DNA of 51,760 bases from an uncultured Caballeronia sp. (GTDB lineage Bacteria > Pseudomonadota > Gammaproteobacteria > Burkholderiales > Burkholderiaceae). The notes below the pieces were generated by a model that did not search any database, was not told where the DNA came from, and saw only the letters and a list, made by a program, of their open reading frames with translations. Both the position numbers and the translations under genes were made by a program. Numbering within the stretch: position 1 is the first letter of the stretch; the number at the start of each line of letters is the position of its first letter. This document shows, in pieces, positions 38,228-48,272 of this stretch. The stretch spans positions 1 to 51,760 of the forward strand of contig CALNPU010000002.1 in assembly GCA_940588625.1 (NCBI GenBank). Direction: 5' to 3'.

Positions 38228-41200
38228 ATGTCAGATCCCCGCTTTGTCCATCTTCGTGTCCACTCCGAATTCTCGATTGCCGATGGCATCGTGCGCCTTG
38301 ACGAGGTCGTTAAAGCCGCTGCCAAGGACGGTCAGGGCGCGCTCGCGCTGACCGATCTCGGCAACGCGTTCGGTCTCGTCCGTTTCTACAAGGAAGCGCG
38401 CGGCAAGGGTGTCAAACCCATTGCCGGCTGCGACGTCTGGATCACCAATCCTGCCGATCACGACAAACCCGCGCGTTTGCTGTTGCTGGTCAAGAACCAG
38501 CGCGGTTATCTCAACCTGTGCGAGCTGCTGTCGAAAGCCTGGTTGACGAATCAATACCGGGGGCGCGCGGAAGTCGAATACGAGTGGCTTGAAAGCGGGT
38601 TGTCCGAGGGCTTGCTGGCGTTGTCGGGCGCGCAGCACGGCGATATCGGCATGGCGTTTGCTGCCGGTAACGATCAGGCAGCGGAACGTCACGCCGAACG
38701 CTGGGCCAAGCTCTTTCCGGGCGTGTTTTATATTGAATTGCAGCGTGCCGGACTGCCGGGCGGCGAGACCTATATTCAACAGGCCGTCGCGCTCGCCGCG
38801 AAGCTCAAGCTGCCGGTCGTCGCTACGCACCCAATGCAGTTCACGACGCCGGACGATTTTACGGCGCACGAAGCCCGCGTATGTATTTCCGAGGGCGATA
38901 TCCTCGCGAATCCGCGGCGTCAGAAACGGTTTACGACCGAGCAGTATTTCCGCACGCAAGAGGAAATGTGTGCGTTGTTCGCGGACATTCCGTCGGCTCT
39001 TGCCAACACGGTCGAAATTGCAAAGCGCTGCAACCTGAAGCTCGAACTCGGCAAGCCGAAACTGCCGCTGTTCCCAACGCCGGACGGCATGTCGCTCGAC
39101 GACTACCTTGTGCATTGGTCGAAGGAAGGTCTCGAGAAACGGCTGATCCAGCTTTATCCCGATGAAGCCGCGCGCGAAGCGCAGCGCGAGACGTATTACG
39201 CGCGTCTGGAATTCGAGTGCAAGACCATCATTGGCATGGGCTTTCCGGGCTACTTCCTGATCGTCGCCGACTTCATCATGTGGGCGAAGAACAATGGCGT
39301 GCCGGTCGGTCCGGGCCGTGGCTCGGGCGCGGGTTCGCTAGTCGCGTACGCGCTGTTCATTACCGATCTCGACCCGCTCAAATACAACCTGCTGTTCGAG
39401 CGGTTCCTGAACCCGGACCGCGTGTCCATGCCTGACTTCGACATCGACTTCTGTCAGGAAAGGCGTGACCGCGTCATTCAGTACGTGAAGCAGAAGTATG
39501 GTTCGGACGCTGTATCGCAGATCGCGGCCTTCGGTACGATGGCGGCGAAAGCGGCTGTGCGCGATATCGGCCGGGTGCTCGATCTCGGCTACATGTTCAC
39601 TGATGGCATCGCGAAGCTGATTCCGTTCAGGCCGGGCAAGCACGTGACCATCGCGGACGCGTTGAAGGAAGAGCCCACGCTGCAGGAACGCTTCGACAAC
39701 GAAGACGAAGTGCATCAGTTGATCGAACTCGCGCAGCGCGTGGAAGGGCTCACGCGTAACGTCGGCATGCACGCGGGCGGCGTGTTGATCGCGCCGGGCA
39801 AGCTCACGGACTTCTGCCCACTTTATACGCAGGGCGAAGACGGCGGCGTGGTTAGCCAGTACGACAAGGACGACGTCGAGGCGGTCGGCCTGGTGAAGTT
39901 CGACTTCTTGGGTTTGACCACGCTCACCATTCTCGACTGGGCCGAGCGGTATATTCGCTGTCTGGATCCATCGAAGAAAGACTGGAATCTGTCGCAGGTT
40001 CCGCTCGACGATTCCGCTTCGTTCCAGATTCTCAAGAAAGCGAACACGGTGGCAGTGTTTCAGCTGGAAAGCCGCGGCATGCAAGGCATGCTGAAGGATG
40101 CACAGCCTGACTGTTTCGAAGACATCATCGCGCTAGTGGCGTTGTATCGACCAGGCCCAATGGACCTGATCCCTAGCTTCTGCGCGCGTAAGCACGGCCG
40201 CGAGATCGTCGAGTATCCCGATCCGCGCGTCGAGTCCGTCCTGAAAGAAACCTACGGCATCATGGTCTATCAGGAGCAGGTGATGCAGATGGCGCAGATC
40301 ATCGGCGGATATTCGCTCGGTGGCGCCGACTTGCTGCGTCGTGCGATGGGTAAGAAGAAGGCCGAGGAAATGGCCGAGCATCGCGAACTGTTCCGGCAGG
40401 GGGCGGCGAAGAATGGACTGACCGTCACCAAAGCCGACGAAATCTTCGACTTGATGGAGAAGTTCGCGGGCTACGGTTTCAACAAGTCTCACGCGGCCGG
40501 TTACGCGTTGCTCGCGTATTTCACGGCATGGCTGAAGGCGCATCATCCGGCTGAATTCATGGCTGCGAATATGTCGCTCGCCATGGACGATACAGACAAG
40601 GTCAAGATCCTGTTCGAGGATTGCCTCGTCAACAAGATGGCCGTGTTGCCGCCGGACATCAACCAGTCTGCGTACCGGTTTGAACCGGTGGCCGAAGCCG
40701 ACGGCACGCGTTCGAAGACCATTCGATACGGCCTTGGCGCGGTGAAGGGCAGCGGGCAGAGCGCTATTGAAGAAATCTTGCGCGCGCGGGAAGAAGCGCC
40801 GTTCACCGATCTCTTCGATTTCTGCATGCGGGTGGATCGGCGCATGGTGAACCGGCGCACGGTGGAAGCGCTGATCTGTGCCGGCGCGTTCGATTCGCTT
40901 CATGCCAACCGGGCGCAATTGATTGCGTCGGTGCCTCTTGCAATGGAGGCGGCCGATCAAGCCGCGGCCAATGCCATGCAGTCCGGTCTCTTCGACATGG
41001 GTGACGAACCACAGCAAGGCCACGATCTCGTCGATGAACCCATGTGGTCGGACAAGAAGCGTTTGCAGGAAGAGAAGAGCGCACTCGGCTTCTACCCCTC
41101 GGGCCATCTCTTCGACGCCTACAAGACCGAAGTGCGACGCTTCGTGCGGCAGAAGATCGGCGAACTGAAGGAAGGGCGCGAGAAGCTCATCGCGGGTGTG

Positions 41201-41773
41201 ATCACCACCATGCGCACGCAGATGACCCAGCGCGGCAGGATGCTGATTGTGAACCTGGACGACGGCACCGGCCAGTGCGAAGTCACCGTGTTCAACGAGC
41301 AGTTCGAAGCGAACAAGGCGCTCTACAAGGAAGACGAGTTGCTGGTCGTGCAGGGTCAGGCGCGCAATGATGCGTTCACCGGCGGCATCCGCTTCACCGT
41401 GGAATCCGCGATGGATCTCGAGCGCGCCCGCAGCCGTTATGCGCAGGCGGTGAAGGTGGAAATGAACGGCAATACCGACGCGTTGCGGCTGAAGAAAGTG
41501 CTGAAAGCGCATAGCGCACCGCTTGAACAAGCCGCGGCATCGGTAGCGGTGGCGGTACAGGCTCCATCGCGAGGCGGTGAGCGCGACGGCGGCCGTGGCC
41601 AAAGGCAACCGGTGCATATCCCGAACGGCCTGAACGTGAGCATTGTGTATCGCAGTGAGCATGCCGAGGGCGAAGTGCGGCTCGGCGATGCGTGGCGCGT
41701 GAAGCCTACCGACGATCTCATCACGGCATTGCGCGGCGAATTCGCGGGAAGTTCAATCGAGATCGTGTATTGA
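38228..41773 (+). CDS. dnaE: DNA polymerase III alpha subunit
   Basis: DnaE is the replicative polymerase. The 1181-residue product has an N-terminal PHP domain ([15 protein letters not shown]), the polymerase active site [12 protein letters not shown] with Asp 403 and 405, [17 protein letters not shown] in the palm, [22 protein letters not shown] in the fingers, a likely sliding-clamp motif QSGLF at 918-922, and a C-terminal OB fold (about 1000-1085). Length matches the family (E. coli 1160). ATG 38228 gives the conserved [10 protein letters not shown]; upstream codons in frame are unrelated. The stop overlaps the next gene's ATG by one nucleotide. This 3.5-kb frame without a single indel is the best internal control against sequencing error. 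Confidence 0.97.
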   Translation: MSDPRFVHLRVHSEFSIADGIVRLDEVVKAAAKDGQGALALTDLGNAFGLVRFYKEARGKGVKPIAGCDVWITNPADHDKPARLLLLVKNQRGYLNLCELLSKAWLTNQYRGRAEVEYEWLESGLSEGLLALSGAQHGDIGMAFAAGNDQAAERHAERWAKLFPGVFYIELQRAGLPGGETYIQQAVALAAKLKLPVVATHPMQFTTPDDFTAHEARVCISEGDILANPRRQKRFTTEQYFRTQEEMCALFADIPSALANTVEIAKRCNLKLELGKPKLPLFPTPDGMSLDDYLVHWSKEGLEKRLIQLYPDEAAREAQRETYYARLEFECKTIIGMGFPGYFLIVADFIMWAKNNGVPVGPGRGSGAGSLVAYALFITDLDPLKYNLLFERFLNPDRVSMPDFDIDFCQERRDRVIQYVKQKYGSDAVSQIAAFGTMAAKAAVRDIGRVLDLGYMFTDGIAKLIPFRPGKHVTIADALKEEPTLQERFDNEDEVHQLIELAQRVEGLTRNVGMHAGGVLIAPGKLTDFCPLYTQGEDGGVVSQYDKDDVEAVGLVKFDFLGLTTLTILDWAERYIRCLDPSKKDWNLSQVPLDDSASFQILKKANTVAVFQLESRGMQGMLKDAQPDCFEDIIALVALYRPGPMDLIPSFCARKHGREIVEYPDPRVESVLKETYGIMVYQEQVMQMAQIIGGYSLGGADLLRRAMGKKKAEEMAEHRELFRQGAAKNGLTVTKADEIFDLMEKFAGYGFNKSHAAGYALLAYFTAWLKAHHPAEFMAANMSLAMDDTDKVKILFEDCLVNKMAVLPPDINQSAYRFEPVAEADGTRSKTIRYGLGAVKGSGQSAIEEILRAREEAPFTDLFDFCMRVDRRMVNRRTVEALICAGAFDSLHANRAQLIASVPLAMEAADQAAANAMQSGLFDMGDEPQQGHDLVDEPMWSDKKRLQEEKSALGFYPSGHLFDAYKTEVRRFVRQKIGELKEGREKLIAGVITTMRTQMTQRGRMLIVNLDDGTGQCEVTVFNEQFEANKALYKEDELLVVQGQARNDAFTGGIRFTVESAMDLERARSRYAQAVKVEMNGNTDALRLKKVLKAHSAPLEQAAASVAVAVQAPSRGGERDGGRGQRQPVHIPNGLNVSIVYRSEHAEGEVRLGDAWRVKPTDDLITALRGEFAGSSIEIVY

Positions 41774-42876
41774 TGCGCGCCGGAACGAAAGTCGCCATCT
41801 CCGCCAACGCGCTGAAACTCAGCGGCGGACTTGAACGTTACGCGCTGGATCTGATTCGAGGGTTCAACGCAGCCGGTTTCACCGGCGAGCGCAAGCCGGT
41901 ATTTTTCGCACGCAAGATTGATCCGTCGCAGCCGGAAAGCCAGATGGTCGATGCGCGCCGGATCAACGTGTCGTTCCTGCCTTCCAGGCTGTGCGACACG
42001 TATTTCAACTGGGTGCTCAAACGGGCGCGCAAGAAGGCGCGGGTGAATGTGCTGATTGGCTGCAATCGCGTGGAGTTCTCCGAGATTGCGGTTTGCGGCG
42101 GCACGCATATCGGCTTTCTCGCCGCGACCGGCCGGCGCGAGCGGCGCTCGGACAGCCGCCAGATTGTGCTCGAGCGTTTGCAATACGAGCAAGCCGGCGT
42201 GATCGTCGCGCACTCGGACATGATGCGCGACGAATTGCGCTCGCTTTACGGTGTGGCGGATACAAAGATCCGCGTGCTTTATCCACCCGTGGACGGCACG
42301 CGTTTTTCTCCGGTGCCGGACGAAAAACACAGCGAACTGCGCAAGCAGTTTGGTTTCGCTGATCACGAGATCGTGCTGCTGTTTCCGTCGAGCAGCCATG
42401 AGCGCAAGGGGTTGCCGCTGATCGAGGCGGTGCTGCGTGACAGCGGCCTGCCGGTGGTTGTAGCGGTCGCCGGGCGGTCGCCCGCGCAGACTTCGGAGCA
42501 GGTGCGTTATGTCGGTTATGCGAAGAATATCGAAGACGCTTATCGGGCTGCCGACTTCACCGTGCTGGCGTCGAAGTACGAGCCGTTCGGACTGGTCGGT
42601 ATCGAATCCGTGATGTGCGGCACGCCGGTGATTTTTCCGACAAGCGTAGGCTGTTGCAGCGCGATTGCAGAAAACGCGAAATTTACGTTCAAGCCGGGCG
42701 ATGCAGATGACTTGCGTAAGGCTGTCCGGCGTGCACTCGATGCAAAAAATACCAACGTGACGGCGGCGTCCATTCTCTACGACACCAGCATTGCCGCGCA
42801 CGTTTCGGCGTTGTTGAAGCTCGTCGAGCCTGGCATGCCGGTTGTCAGCGCATCCGGTTCAATTCAGCGAGCTTGA
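41773..42876 (+). CDS. glycosyltransferase family 4 (LPS core, WaaG-like)
   Basis: The 367-residue GT-B enzyme has an N-terminal acceptor domain (VAISANALKLSGGLERYALD), a linker with IRVLYPPVDGTRFSPV, and a nucleotide-sugar domain with FPSSSHERKGLPLIEAVLR and the EX7E-type motif SKYEPFGLVGIESVMCGTPV. This fits LPS core glycosyltransferases such as WaaG. ATG 41773 overlaps the dnaE stop (TGATG), so translation is probably coupled. Its last 32 nt overlap the 3' end of the convergent glycosyltransferase gene. It is intact. The sugar and acceptor cannot be told from sequence. Confidence 0.88.
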   Translation: MRAGTKVAISANALKLSGGLERYALDLIRGFNAAGFTGERKPVFFARKIDPSQPESQMVDARRINVSFLPSRLCDTYFNWVLKRARKKARVNVLIGCNRVEFSEIAVCGGTHIGFLAATGRRERRSDSRQIVLERLQYEQAGVIVAHSDMMRDELRSLYGVADTKIRVLYPPVDGTRFSPVPDEKHSELRKQFGFADHEIVLLFPSSSHERKGLPLIEAVLRDSGLPVVVAVAGRSPAQTSEQVRYVGYAKNIEDAYRAADFTVLASKYEPFGLVGIESVMCGTPVIFPTSVGCCSAIAENAKFTFKPGDADDLRKAVRRALDAKNTNVTAASILYDTSIAAHVSALLKLVEPGMPVVSASGSIQRA

Positions 42877-43612
42877 GAAACCGGTAATACACGGTCTGCG
42901 CGTTGAACACGGCAATCATGAAACCAGCGCGGCCATCGAGAAAACCGCGTCGCAGAAAGCAGGTACGAACGAAGGCCCACGCCCCGCGCAGCACCGCGGT
43001 GCCCAAGCTGCCGCGTTTTCCCGCCGCGTGGCGTTGACGCGCTCCGGCCGTGGAGTAATTATCCAGCTTGCGCAGGACGGTCTCGAAGTCCTCGTAGGAG
43101 TAGTGCATCAGCTTACCCTGCAGGCGCACGACCTTGGTTGCATCCGGGTTCGCCAGCACTAGCCGCTCGTGGACGAGGTCATCCGAGAAGCGGGCTGTGC
43201 CACGTTTGAAGAGGCGCGGAATCCAGTCCGGATACCAGCCGCTGTGCCGAACCCATTGTCCGCAGAAATTCGACAGCCGGTCGACGGAGTAGACATCGGC
43301 TTGAGGCTTCGACACCGCCGCGCGGATCGCCGCGCCCAATTTCGGCGAGACCACTTCATCTGCGTCGATTGACAACACCCAGTCGGTGGTGAGTGCATCG
43401 AGTGCACGATTTTTCTGCGGGCCGAAACTCGGCCAGTCGGGCGCCTCGATCACGCGTGCGCGATGTGCCTCCGCTATGCCGACTGTTGCGTCAGTGCTGC
43501 CGCCGTCGATCACGACGATTTCATCGGCGAAGGAAACCGCTTCGAGACACTGCGCGAGGCGTGCGGCTGCATTGAAGGTGATGAGGGCAATACCAAGCGT
43601 TGGACGAGTCAT
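42845..43612 (-). CDS. glycosyltransferase family 2 (LPS core, WaaE-like)
   Basis: The 255-residue GT-A enzyme starts at ATG 43612 with GIALITFNAAARLAQCLEAV, followed by IVVIDGGSTDATVGIA, the metal-binding SIDADEVVSPKLG, HSGWYPDWIPRLFKRGTARF and HERL. This is the layout of the WaaE/KdtX beta-1,4-glucosyltransferase group acting on LPS core heptose. It is transcribed towards the previous gene and the two coding sequences overlap tail to tail over 42845-42876. No lesion is present. It belongs with the surrounding LPS block although it lies on the other strand. Confidence 0.88.
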   Translation of the reverse strand: MTRPTLGIALITFNAAARLAQCLEAVSFADEIVVIDGGSTDATVGIAEAHRARVIEAPDWPSFGPQKNRALDALTTDWVLSIDADEVVSPKLGAAIRAAVSKPQADVYSVDRLSNFCGQWVRHSGWYPDWIPRLFKRGTARFSDDLVHERLVLANPDATKVVRLQGKLMHYSYEDFETVLRKLDNYSTAGARQRHAAGKRGSLGTAVLRGAWAFVRTCFLRRGFLDGRAGFMIAVFNAQTVYYRFLKLAELNRMR

Positions 43613-44034
43613 TGGGCTTAAGCGTGAGGTATGCGAATTGCTATAACTTGATCGTTGTGTTTTCTCGTCCCTTACAGGGCGGCCCGGGCTTGCGAGGCAG
43701 GGTAAATTGACGCCATACGCGTCCCGCGTCAATATTTGTTGCCAGGTATCATATACTAGACCCATGGCCGCATGCCTCCGGCCGGCAGGGTCTCGGGCCT
43801 GAAAAATCGCGGGATGTGCCGTGAGCCCAAATGTGCGCTGGTAAGCACAAGTGAGCGCGAATGCGCTGCCGGAAAAGACGCAAATGCCTGCAGATTAAGC
43901 GCACGAAATCAAGCCTACTAACCTACTAACGCAGCGTACGAAACAGACGAAACGCAGAGCCAGCAACCCGGCATCCGGCGCTTGGCGCCATTCACCTTGA
44001 AACCATCAAGATTCACTCAGAGTTCGCCATAGCA
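43613..44034. other. 422-nt divergent intergenic region
   Basis: It separates the minus-strand GT2 gene from the + strand polysaccharide block and should hold both promoters. An 8-bp inverted repeat (attgacgc 43706-43713, gcgtcaat 43726-43733) stands next to AT-rich catatact (about 43749-43756), which could be a -10 element. No coding sequence was recognised. Confidence 0.45.
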
Positions 44035-45125
44035 ATGAAGCCGCTGAGAATTCTGCACAGCGAATCGTCCAACGGCTGGGGCGGTCAGGAACATCGGACG
44101 TTCAAGGAAATGCTCGCGCTGCGCGAACGCGGCCATGCGCTCGAGCTCGTATGCGTGCCGGGCACTCGGCTCGGTGAGCGTCTCGGGGCTGAAGGCTTCA
44201 CGGTCCACACCACGCCCATGTGTTCAGGCGCCAATGTCACCGCGATTGCGCACATGCGGCGCATTCTCAAGCAAGGCCGTTTCGATATGCTAAACACCCA
44301 CAGCGGCCGCGACAGTTTGCTCGGCGGCGCCGCCGCGCGGCTCTCGGGCATGCCGCTGATCGTGCGTACCGCCACCTGGCGCTTACCATCACGTCGCGCG
44401 CGACTTTACACGTGGCTGCCGCACAAGGTGGTGGCGGTGGGCCAGTCGGTGATGCGGTACCTGGTGTCCGAAGGTGTGTCGCAGCAGGACATCGTCACAA
44501 TCTATACGGGTATCGTCAAGCCGCAGCCGATGAGCCGCGCGAGTTCCACGTTGCGCGCGGAACTGGGTCTCTCGGCCAGGACGCCGTGATCGCGGGCACG
44601 GTGGCAATCATGCGCGACAAGAAGGGGCATCCCGATCTGATCCGCGTCGCGAAGCGGTTGATTGAGCAGCGGCCGAACCTGCATTTTGTCTTCGCCGGCG
44701 ACGGTCCGCTCTTCGACGACATCCGCACGCACGTGCAGGCGCAAGAGCTTGCCGATCACGTCCATTTACTCGGCTTGCGCCGCGATATTCCGAACGTATT
44801 GGCGGGCTCGACCTGTTTGTGCTGCCGACCCACCAGGAGGCGCTGGGCACGTCGTTCATCGAGGCAATGGCGTCCCGGTGATCGGGACGGCGGTGGACGT
44901 GTGCCTGAAGTGATCGACGACGGCGTCAACGGCCTGCTCGTGCCAGCGCACGACGACCACGCGCTGGCTGCTGCACTGCTGCGTTTGGTCGAGGCTCTCG
45001 ATGAGCGCCGCCGGATGGGCGAAGCTGGTTTGCGGACCACGCAGACGCGCTTTTCTGTCAATACCATGGCGAGCGAGATGGCTGCGTTTTACCGGAGCAG
45101 CCTGAGCGAGCGGGGCGTTGCATGA
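44035..45125 (+). pseudogene. glycosyltransferase family 4, broken
   Basis: ATG 44035 (MKPLRILHSESSNGWGGQEH) starts a GT4 with ERGHALELVCVPGTRLGERL, NTHSGRDSLLGGAAARLSGM and TWLPHKVVAVGQSVMRYL. Between about 44368 and 44405 a one-base loss and a one-base gain cancel, leaving some 12 altered residues. A second shift at about 44578 is not compensated; the new frame reads VIAGTVAIMRDKKGHPDLIR, HFVFAGDGPLFDDIRTHVQA and LLGLRRDIPNVLAGS. At about 44810-44885 more indels disturb LDLFVLPTHQEALGTSFIEA, and EVIDDGVNGLLVPAHDD ends the domain. It overlaps the next gene by 4 nt. It was probably an LPS or O-antigen sugar transferase. Confidence 0.85.
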
Positions 45126-45855
45126 ACAACGCGCGCGCCGTGCCAGTGCTGATGTATCACCACGCTCGGCGCGGCGGCGTTCGGGGAGTATCTGGCGGGC
45201 AAGCCTGTGCCGGAGAGGTCGGTCGTGCTGACCTTCGACGACGGTTATCCCGACAACTGGGTCCACGCGCATCCAGTTCTCGCCAGACACGGTTTTACGG
45301 CGCTCGGATTCCTGGTGTCGGCTTGGGTGAACAATGGCCCGGTGCGCCCGAACGCGGCGAACTCGGAGTACCCGGCGCTCCCCCAGAACTTGCTGGACCA
45401 CTCAGCAGCGAAGGCGGCGGTCCAGGCCGGCGACACCGACCAGGCCATTATGCGCTGGTCTGAAATCGACGCAATGCGGCAAGCCGGGACTTTCGAGTTC
45501 CACAGCCACACGCATACGCGCTGGGACCGGGTCAGCACCAACGCAGCAGCCAAACGCGCGAGCCTGCGCGATGACCTCCAGCGAGCCCGGGCGACGCTCG
45601 AATACCACCTGGGGGCGTATCGGATCATCTTTGCTGGCCGCAAGGCTATTTCGATACCGACTACGTGGAAGAGGCTCACGCGGCGGAGTTTCGCCATCTG
45701 TACACCGTTGAACCCGGCACCAACGCGTCACGGCGATCCGGCGCGCATCTTGCCGCCTCGACGTGCGCGACAAGCCCGGCACGTGGCTGAAAAGAAGCCG
45801 TCTGTGGGTACATGGCCGGCCGCTTCTCAGCCGCATTTATCTGAAAATCAAATGA
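45122..45855 (+). pseudogene. polysaccharide deacetylase (NodB-like), broken
   Basis: ATG 45122 (MNNARAVPVLMYHH) overlaps the previous stop by 4 nt. The N-terminal MYHH is followed almost at once, in another frame, by FGEYLAGKPVPERSVVLTFD and DGYPDNWVHAHPVLARHGF, so about 30 residues between them are deleted near 45165. The Asp pair of LTFDDGY and FEFHSHTHTRWDRVS, which bind the metal, are kept. After about 45620 the frame shifts; the remaining text (YFDTDYVEEAHAAEFRHLYT, then RPLLSRIYLKIK) is readable to TGA 45853-45855. Family members remove N-acetyl groups from surface sugars. Confidence 0.82.
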
Positions 45856-45945
45856 CGGCCTACCTATGCCCTGCCAGTCCCCTGCTGACCCCTCGGGCGC
45901 TACCCCTGGGCTTGATCGTCCCGACCATTCCGAGCACTGGTTACC

Positions 45946-47074
45946 ATGCGTGATCGCCACGTTTCCGTCATTGGCCTGGGCTATGTGGGGTTGCCCGTCG
46001 CCATTGCATTCGGCTTGCAGTGCCGCATGATCGGTTTTTTTGATACGAGCCGGGTCCGGCTCGCCGATCTGCGCGCGGGCCTTGATCGCAAGGGCGAAAT
46101 CAGCCGCGAGGAACTGGTCGCTGCTAGCCTCGAACTGACTGACAGCATCGACGTGCTGCGGCAAGCCAATTTTCATATAGTCGCGGTGTCAACCCCGATC
46201 AGCGCCGGTGCACAGCCGGATCTGATGCCGGTGAAACAGGCGTCGGAGACACTCGGCCGGGCGCTGAAACGCGGTGATGTGGTGGTGTACGAAGCAACGG
46301 GGTCTATCCCGGTGTGACCGAAGAGATATGCATACCGATTCTCGAGCGCGAATCGGGCCTCAAGCTGGGTGCGGATTTTACGGTGGGCTATAGTCCAGAG
46401 CGCATCAATCCCGGCGACAAACAGCACACGTTCAGCAATATCGTGAAGGTCGTGTCCGGGTCGGACGCTGTGACGCTCGATCTGGTCGCCGAGGTCTATG
46501 GTTCGGTGGTGGCGACCGGTGTCTACCGTGCGAGTTCAATCAAGGTGGCGGAGGCCGCGAAGGTCATCGAGAATACGCAGCGCGACCTGAATATTGCGCT
46601 GATGAACGAGGCGGCCATCATCTTCGATTACCTCGGTATTGTACCCGCGAAGTCCTGGAAGCCGCCGGCACGAAGTGGAACTTCCTCGACTTCACGCCGG
46701 GACTGGTGGGTAGGCATTGCATTAGCGTGGACCCGTATTACCTGACGCACAAGGCACAGGTGTCCGGCTACACGCCCCAGGTGATCCTCGCGGGGCGGCG
46801 CGTGAACGACGGCATGGGCCGGTTCGTGGCCGATCACGCCGTGAAGACGCTGAGCCGGACCGACCGCGTACCCCTGCGTGCGAAGGCGATGTTCCTCGGG
46901 CTGACGTTCAAGGAAAATTGTCCGGATTTGCGCAATCCGAAAGTCATCGATATCGTGCATCACCTGCAAGACTACGGGCTCGAGGTTCAGCTTCACGATC
47001 CGCTCGCGGACGCGGTGGATGCATTCGATGAATATGGCGTGACGCTGACCGGTTTCGTAGCATGGCGGTTATGA
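45946..47074 (+). pseudogene. nucleotide-sugar dehydrogenase (TviB/WbpA-like), broken
   Basis: ATG 45946 (MRDRHVSVIGLGYVGLPVAI) has the NAD-binding Rossmann loop. [11 protein letters not shown] is cut by a frameshift at about 46312. The next frame gives [40 protein letters not shown] and [12 protein letters not shown]; then after a shift at about 46640 come the catalytic-Cys segment [20 protein letters not shown] and LGLTFKENCPDLRNPKV. Near 47055 GVTLTGF is joined to AWRL and a stop; family members have about 50 more residues between these points and end in a similar WRL, so an internal deletion is likely. Such enzymes oxidise UDP-sugars to uronic acids for capsule or O-antigen. Confidence 0.88.
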
Positions 47075-47135
47075 AAATCCGAGCTCACCACGACCAACCA
47101 GCATAATCTGGATTTCACGTAGGAACGCCCACCCG

Positions 47136-48272
47136 ATGAGCCGACTTTCCGGACGCGTGCGCATCTTCGCCCGCGCGTTGCCCCGGCTGGCGTTAAAGCC
47201 GCTGTGCCGCAAGCCTCAAGTCTTGAGGCGCATCCTGATTGCGCATCATCTGTTGCTCGGCGACACGCTGCTGCTCACGCCGCTCGTGGCGAAACTTCGT
47301 GCGCAATATCCTGACGCGCAGATCGTGCTGACCTGCCCCAAGCTGATCGTGCCGCTCTACGCGGGCAGGCCATTTGGCATCGACGTAATTCCGTTCGACC
47401 CGCGTGACTTCCGCTCGGTCAACGCGGTGCTGCGCTCGGGACCGTACGATCTGGGCATCGTGGCCGGGGATAACAGGCATGCGTGGCTCGCGCTGGCGGT
47501 GGGATGCCGCTGGATCGTTGGACATGCCGCTGACACGCCCGCCTGGAAAAACGTCCCGCTTAATGAAGCCGTGCCGTATCCCGATGCGCCCGCGGCATGG
47601 GCCGATCTCGCTGCCGAACTAGTGACGGGGCCACCGCCGCGGCCGTATCGGCTGGGTGACTGGCCGGCGTCTGCGTCCGCGGTGTGGTCAGAATCCGACG
47701 CGAGCGTGTTGCGAAGTCCTTACGTAGTGTTACATCCGGGAGCGAGTACCGAGGTCAAACGCTGGCTCGATGAACGCTGGCGAGCGCTAGCGGCGTTTGT
47801 CGAAGCACGGGGTTTCACGCCTGTGTGGAGCGGCGGACCGAGCGAGACGGTGTTGATCGATGCAATCGATCACGACGACCGTTACGCGAATTTCGCGGGC
47901 CGGATCGACTTGAGGCAGGTGTGGCACCTCTTCTCCGGCGCGCGGGCGATCGTCTGTCCAGACACGGGCGTGGCGCACCTTGGGCGTCTGACCGGCGTGC
48001 CGACGGTTACATTGTTCGGCCCTGGTAATGCATTGATACACGGCGCGGGAAATTACTGGCGCGATGCACCGTTCATGCCGGTTACTATCGCGGACATGCC
48101 GTGCCGCGATCAACCGGATATTTTCAGACGGCACGTGGCCTGGGCTCGCCGCTGTGACCGCAATAAGACGACTTGCGTCGCGTGGCGCGGTGACCATGCG
48201 GACTGCATGGGATTTATTTCGCTTGAGGTCGTCTGCAACAGCTTGCAGGCGGTCCTTCCGGGAGTGCAATGA
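47136..48272 (+). CDS. glycosyltransferase family 9 (heptosyltransferase-like)
   Basis: The 378-residue protein has the GT9 plan: RRILIAHHLLLGDTLLLTPL at the start of domain 1, YPDAQIVLTCPKLIVPLY, YVVLHPGASTEVKRWLDERW, and the sugar-nucleotide site IVCPDTGVAHLGRLTGVPTV followed by TLFGPG. GT9 enzymes build the heptose region of LPS core. ATG 47136 has an AGGAA ribosome site about 8 nt upstream. Its TGA overlaps the ATG of the ligase gene by 4 nt. No damage is seen, unlike the three genes before it. Confidence 0.9.
   Translation: MSRLSGRVRIFARALPRLALKPLCRKPQVLRRILIAHHLLLGDTLLLTPLVAKLRAQYPDAQIVLTCPKLIVPLYAGRPFGIDVIPFDPRDFRSVNAVLRSGPYDLGIVAGDNRHAWLALAVGCRWIVGHAADTPAWKNVPLNEAVPYPDAPAAWADLAAELVTGPPPRPYRLGDWPASASAVWSESDASVLRSPYVVLHPGASTEVKRWLDERWRALAAFVEARGFTPVWSGGPSETVLIDAIDHDDRYANFAGRIDLRQVWHLFSGARAIVCPDTGVAHLGRLTGVPTVTLFGPGNALIHGAGNYWRDAPFMPVTIADMPCRDQPDIFRRHVAWARRCDRNKTTCVAWRGDHADCMGFISLEVVCNSLQAVLPGVQ

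Noticed and set aside
40133..41662. 509-codon minus-strand frame inside dnaE
   Set aside because: Same reason: antisense of a conserved full-length gene.
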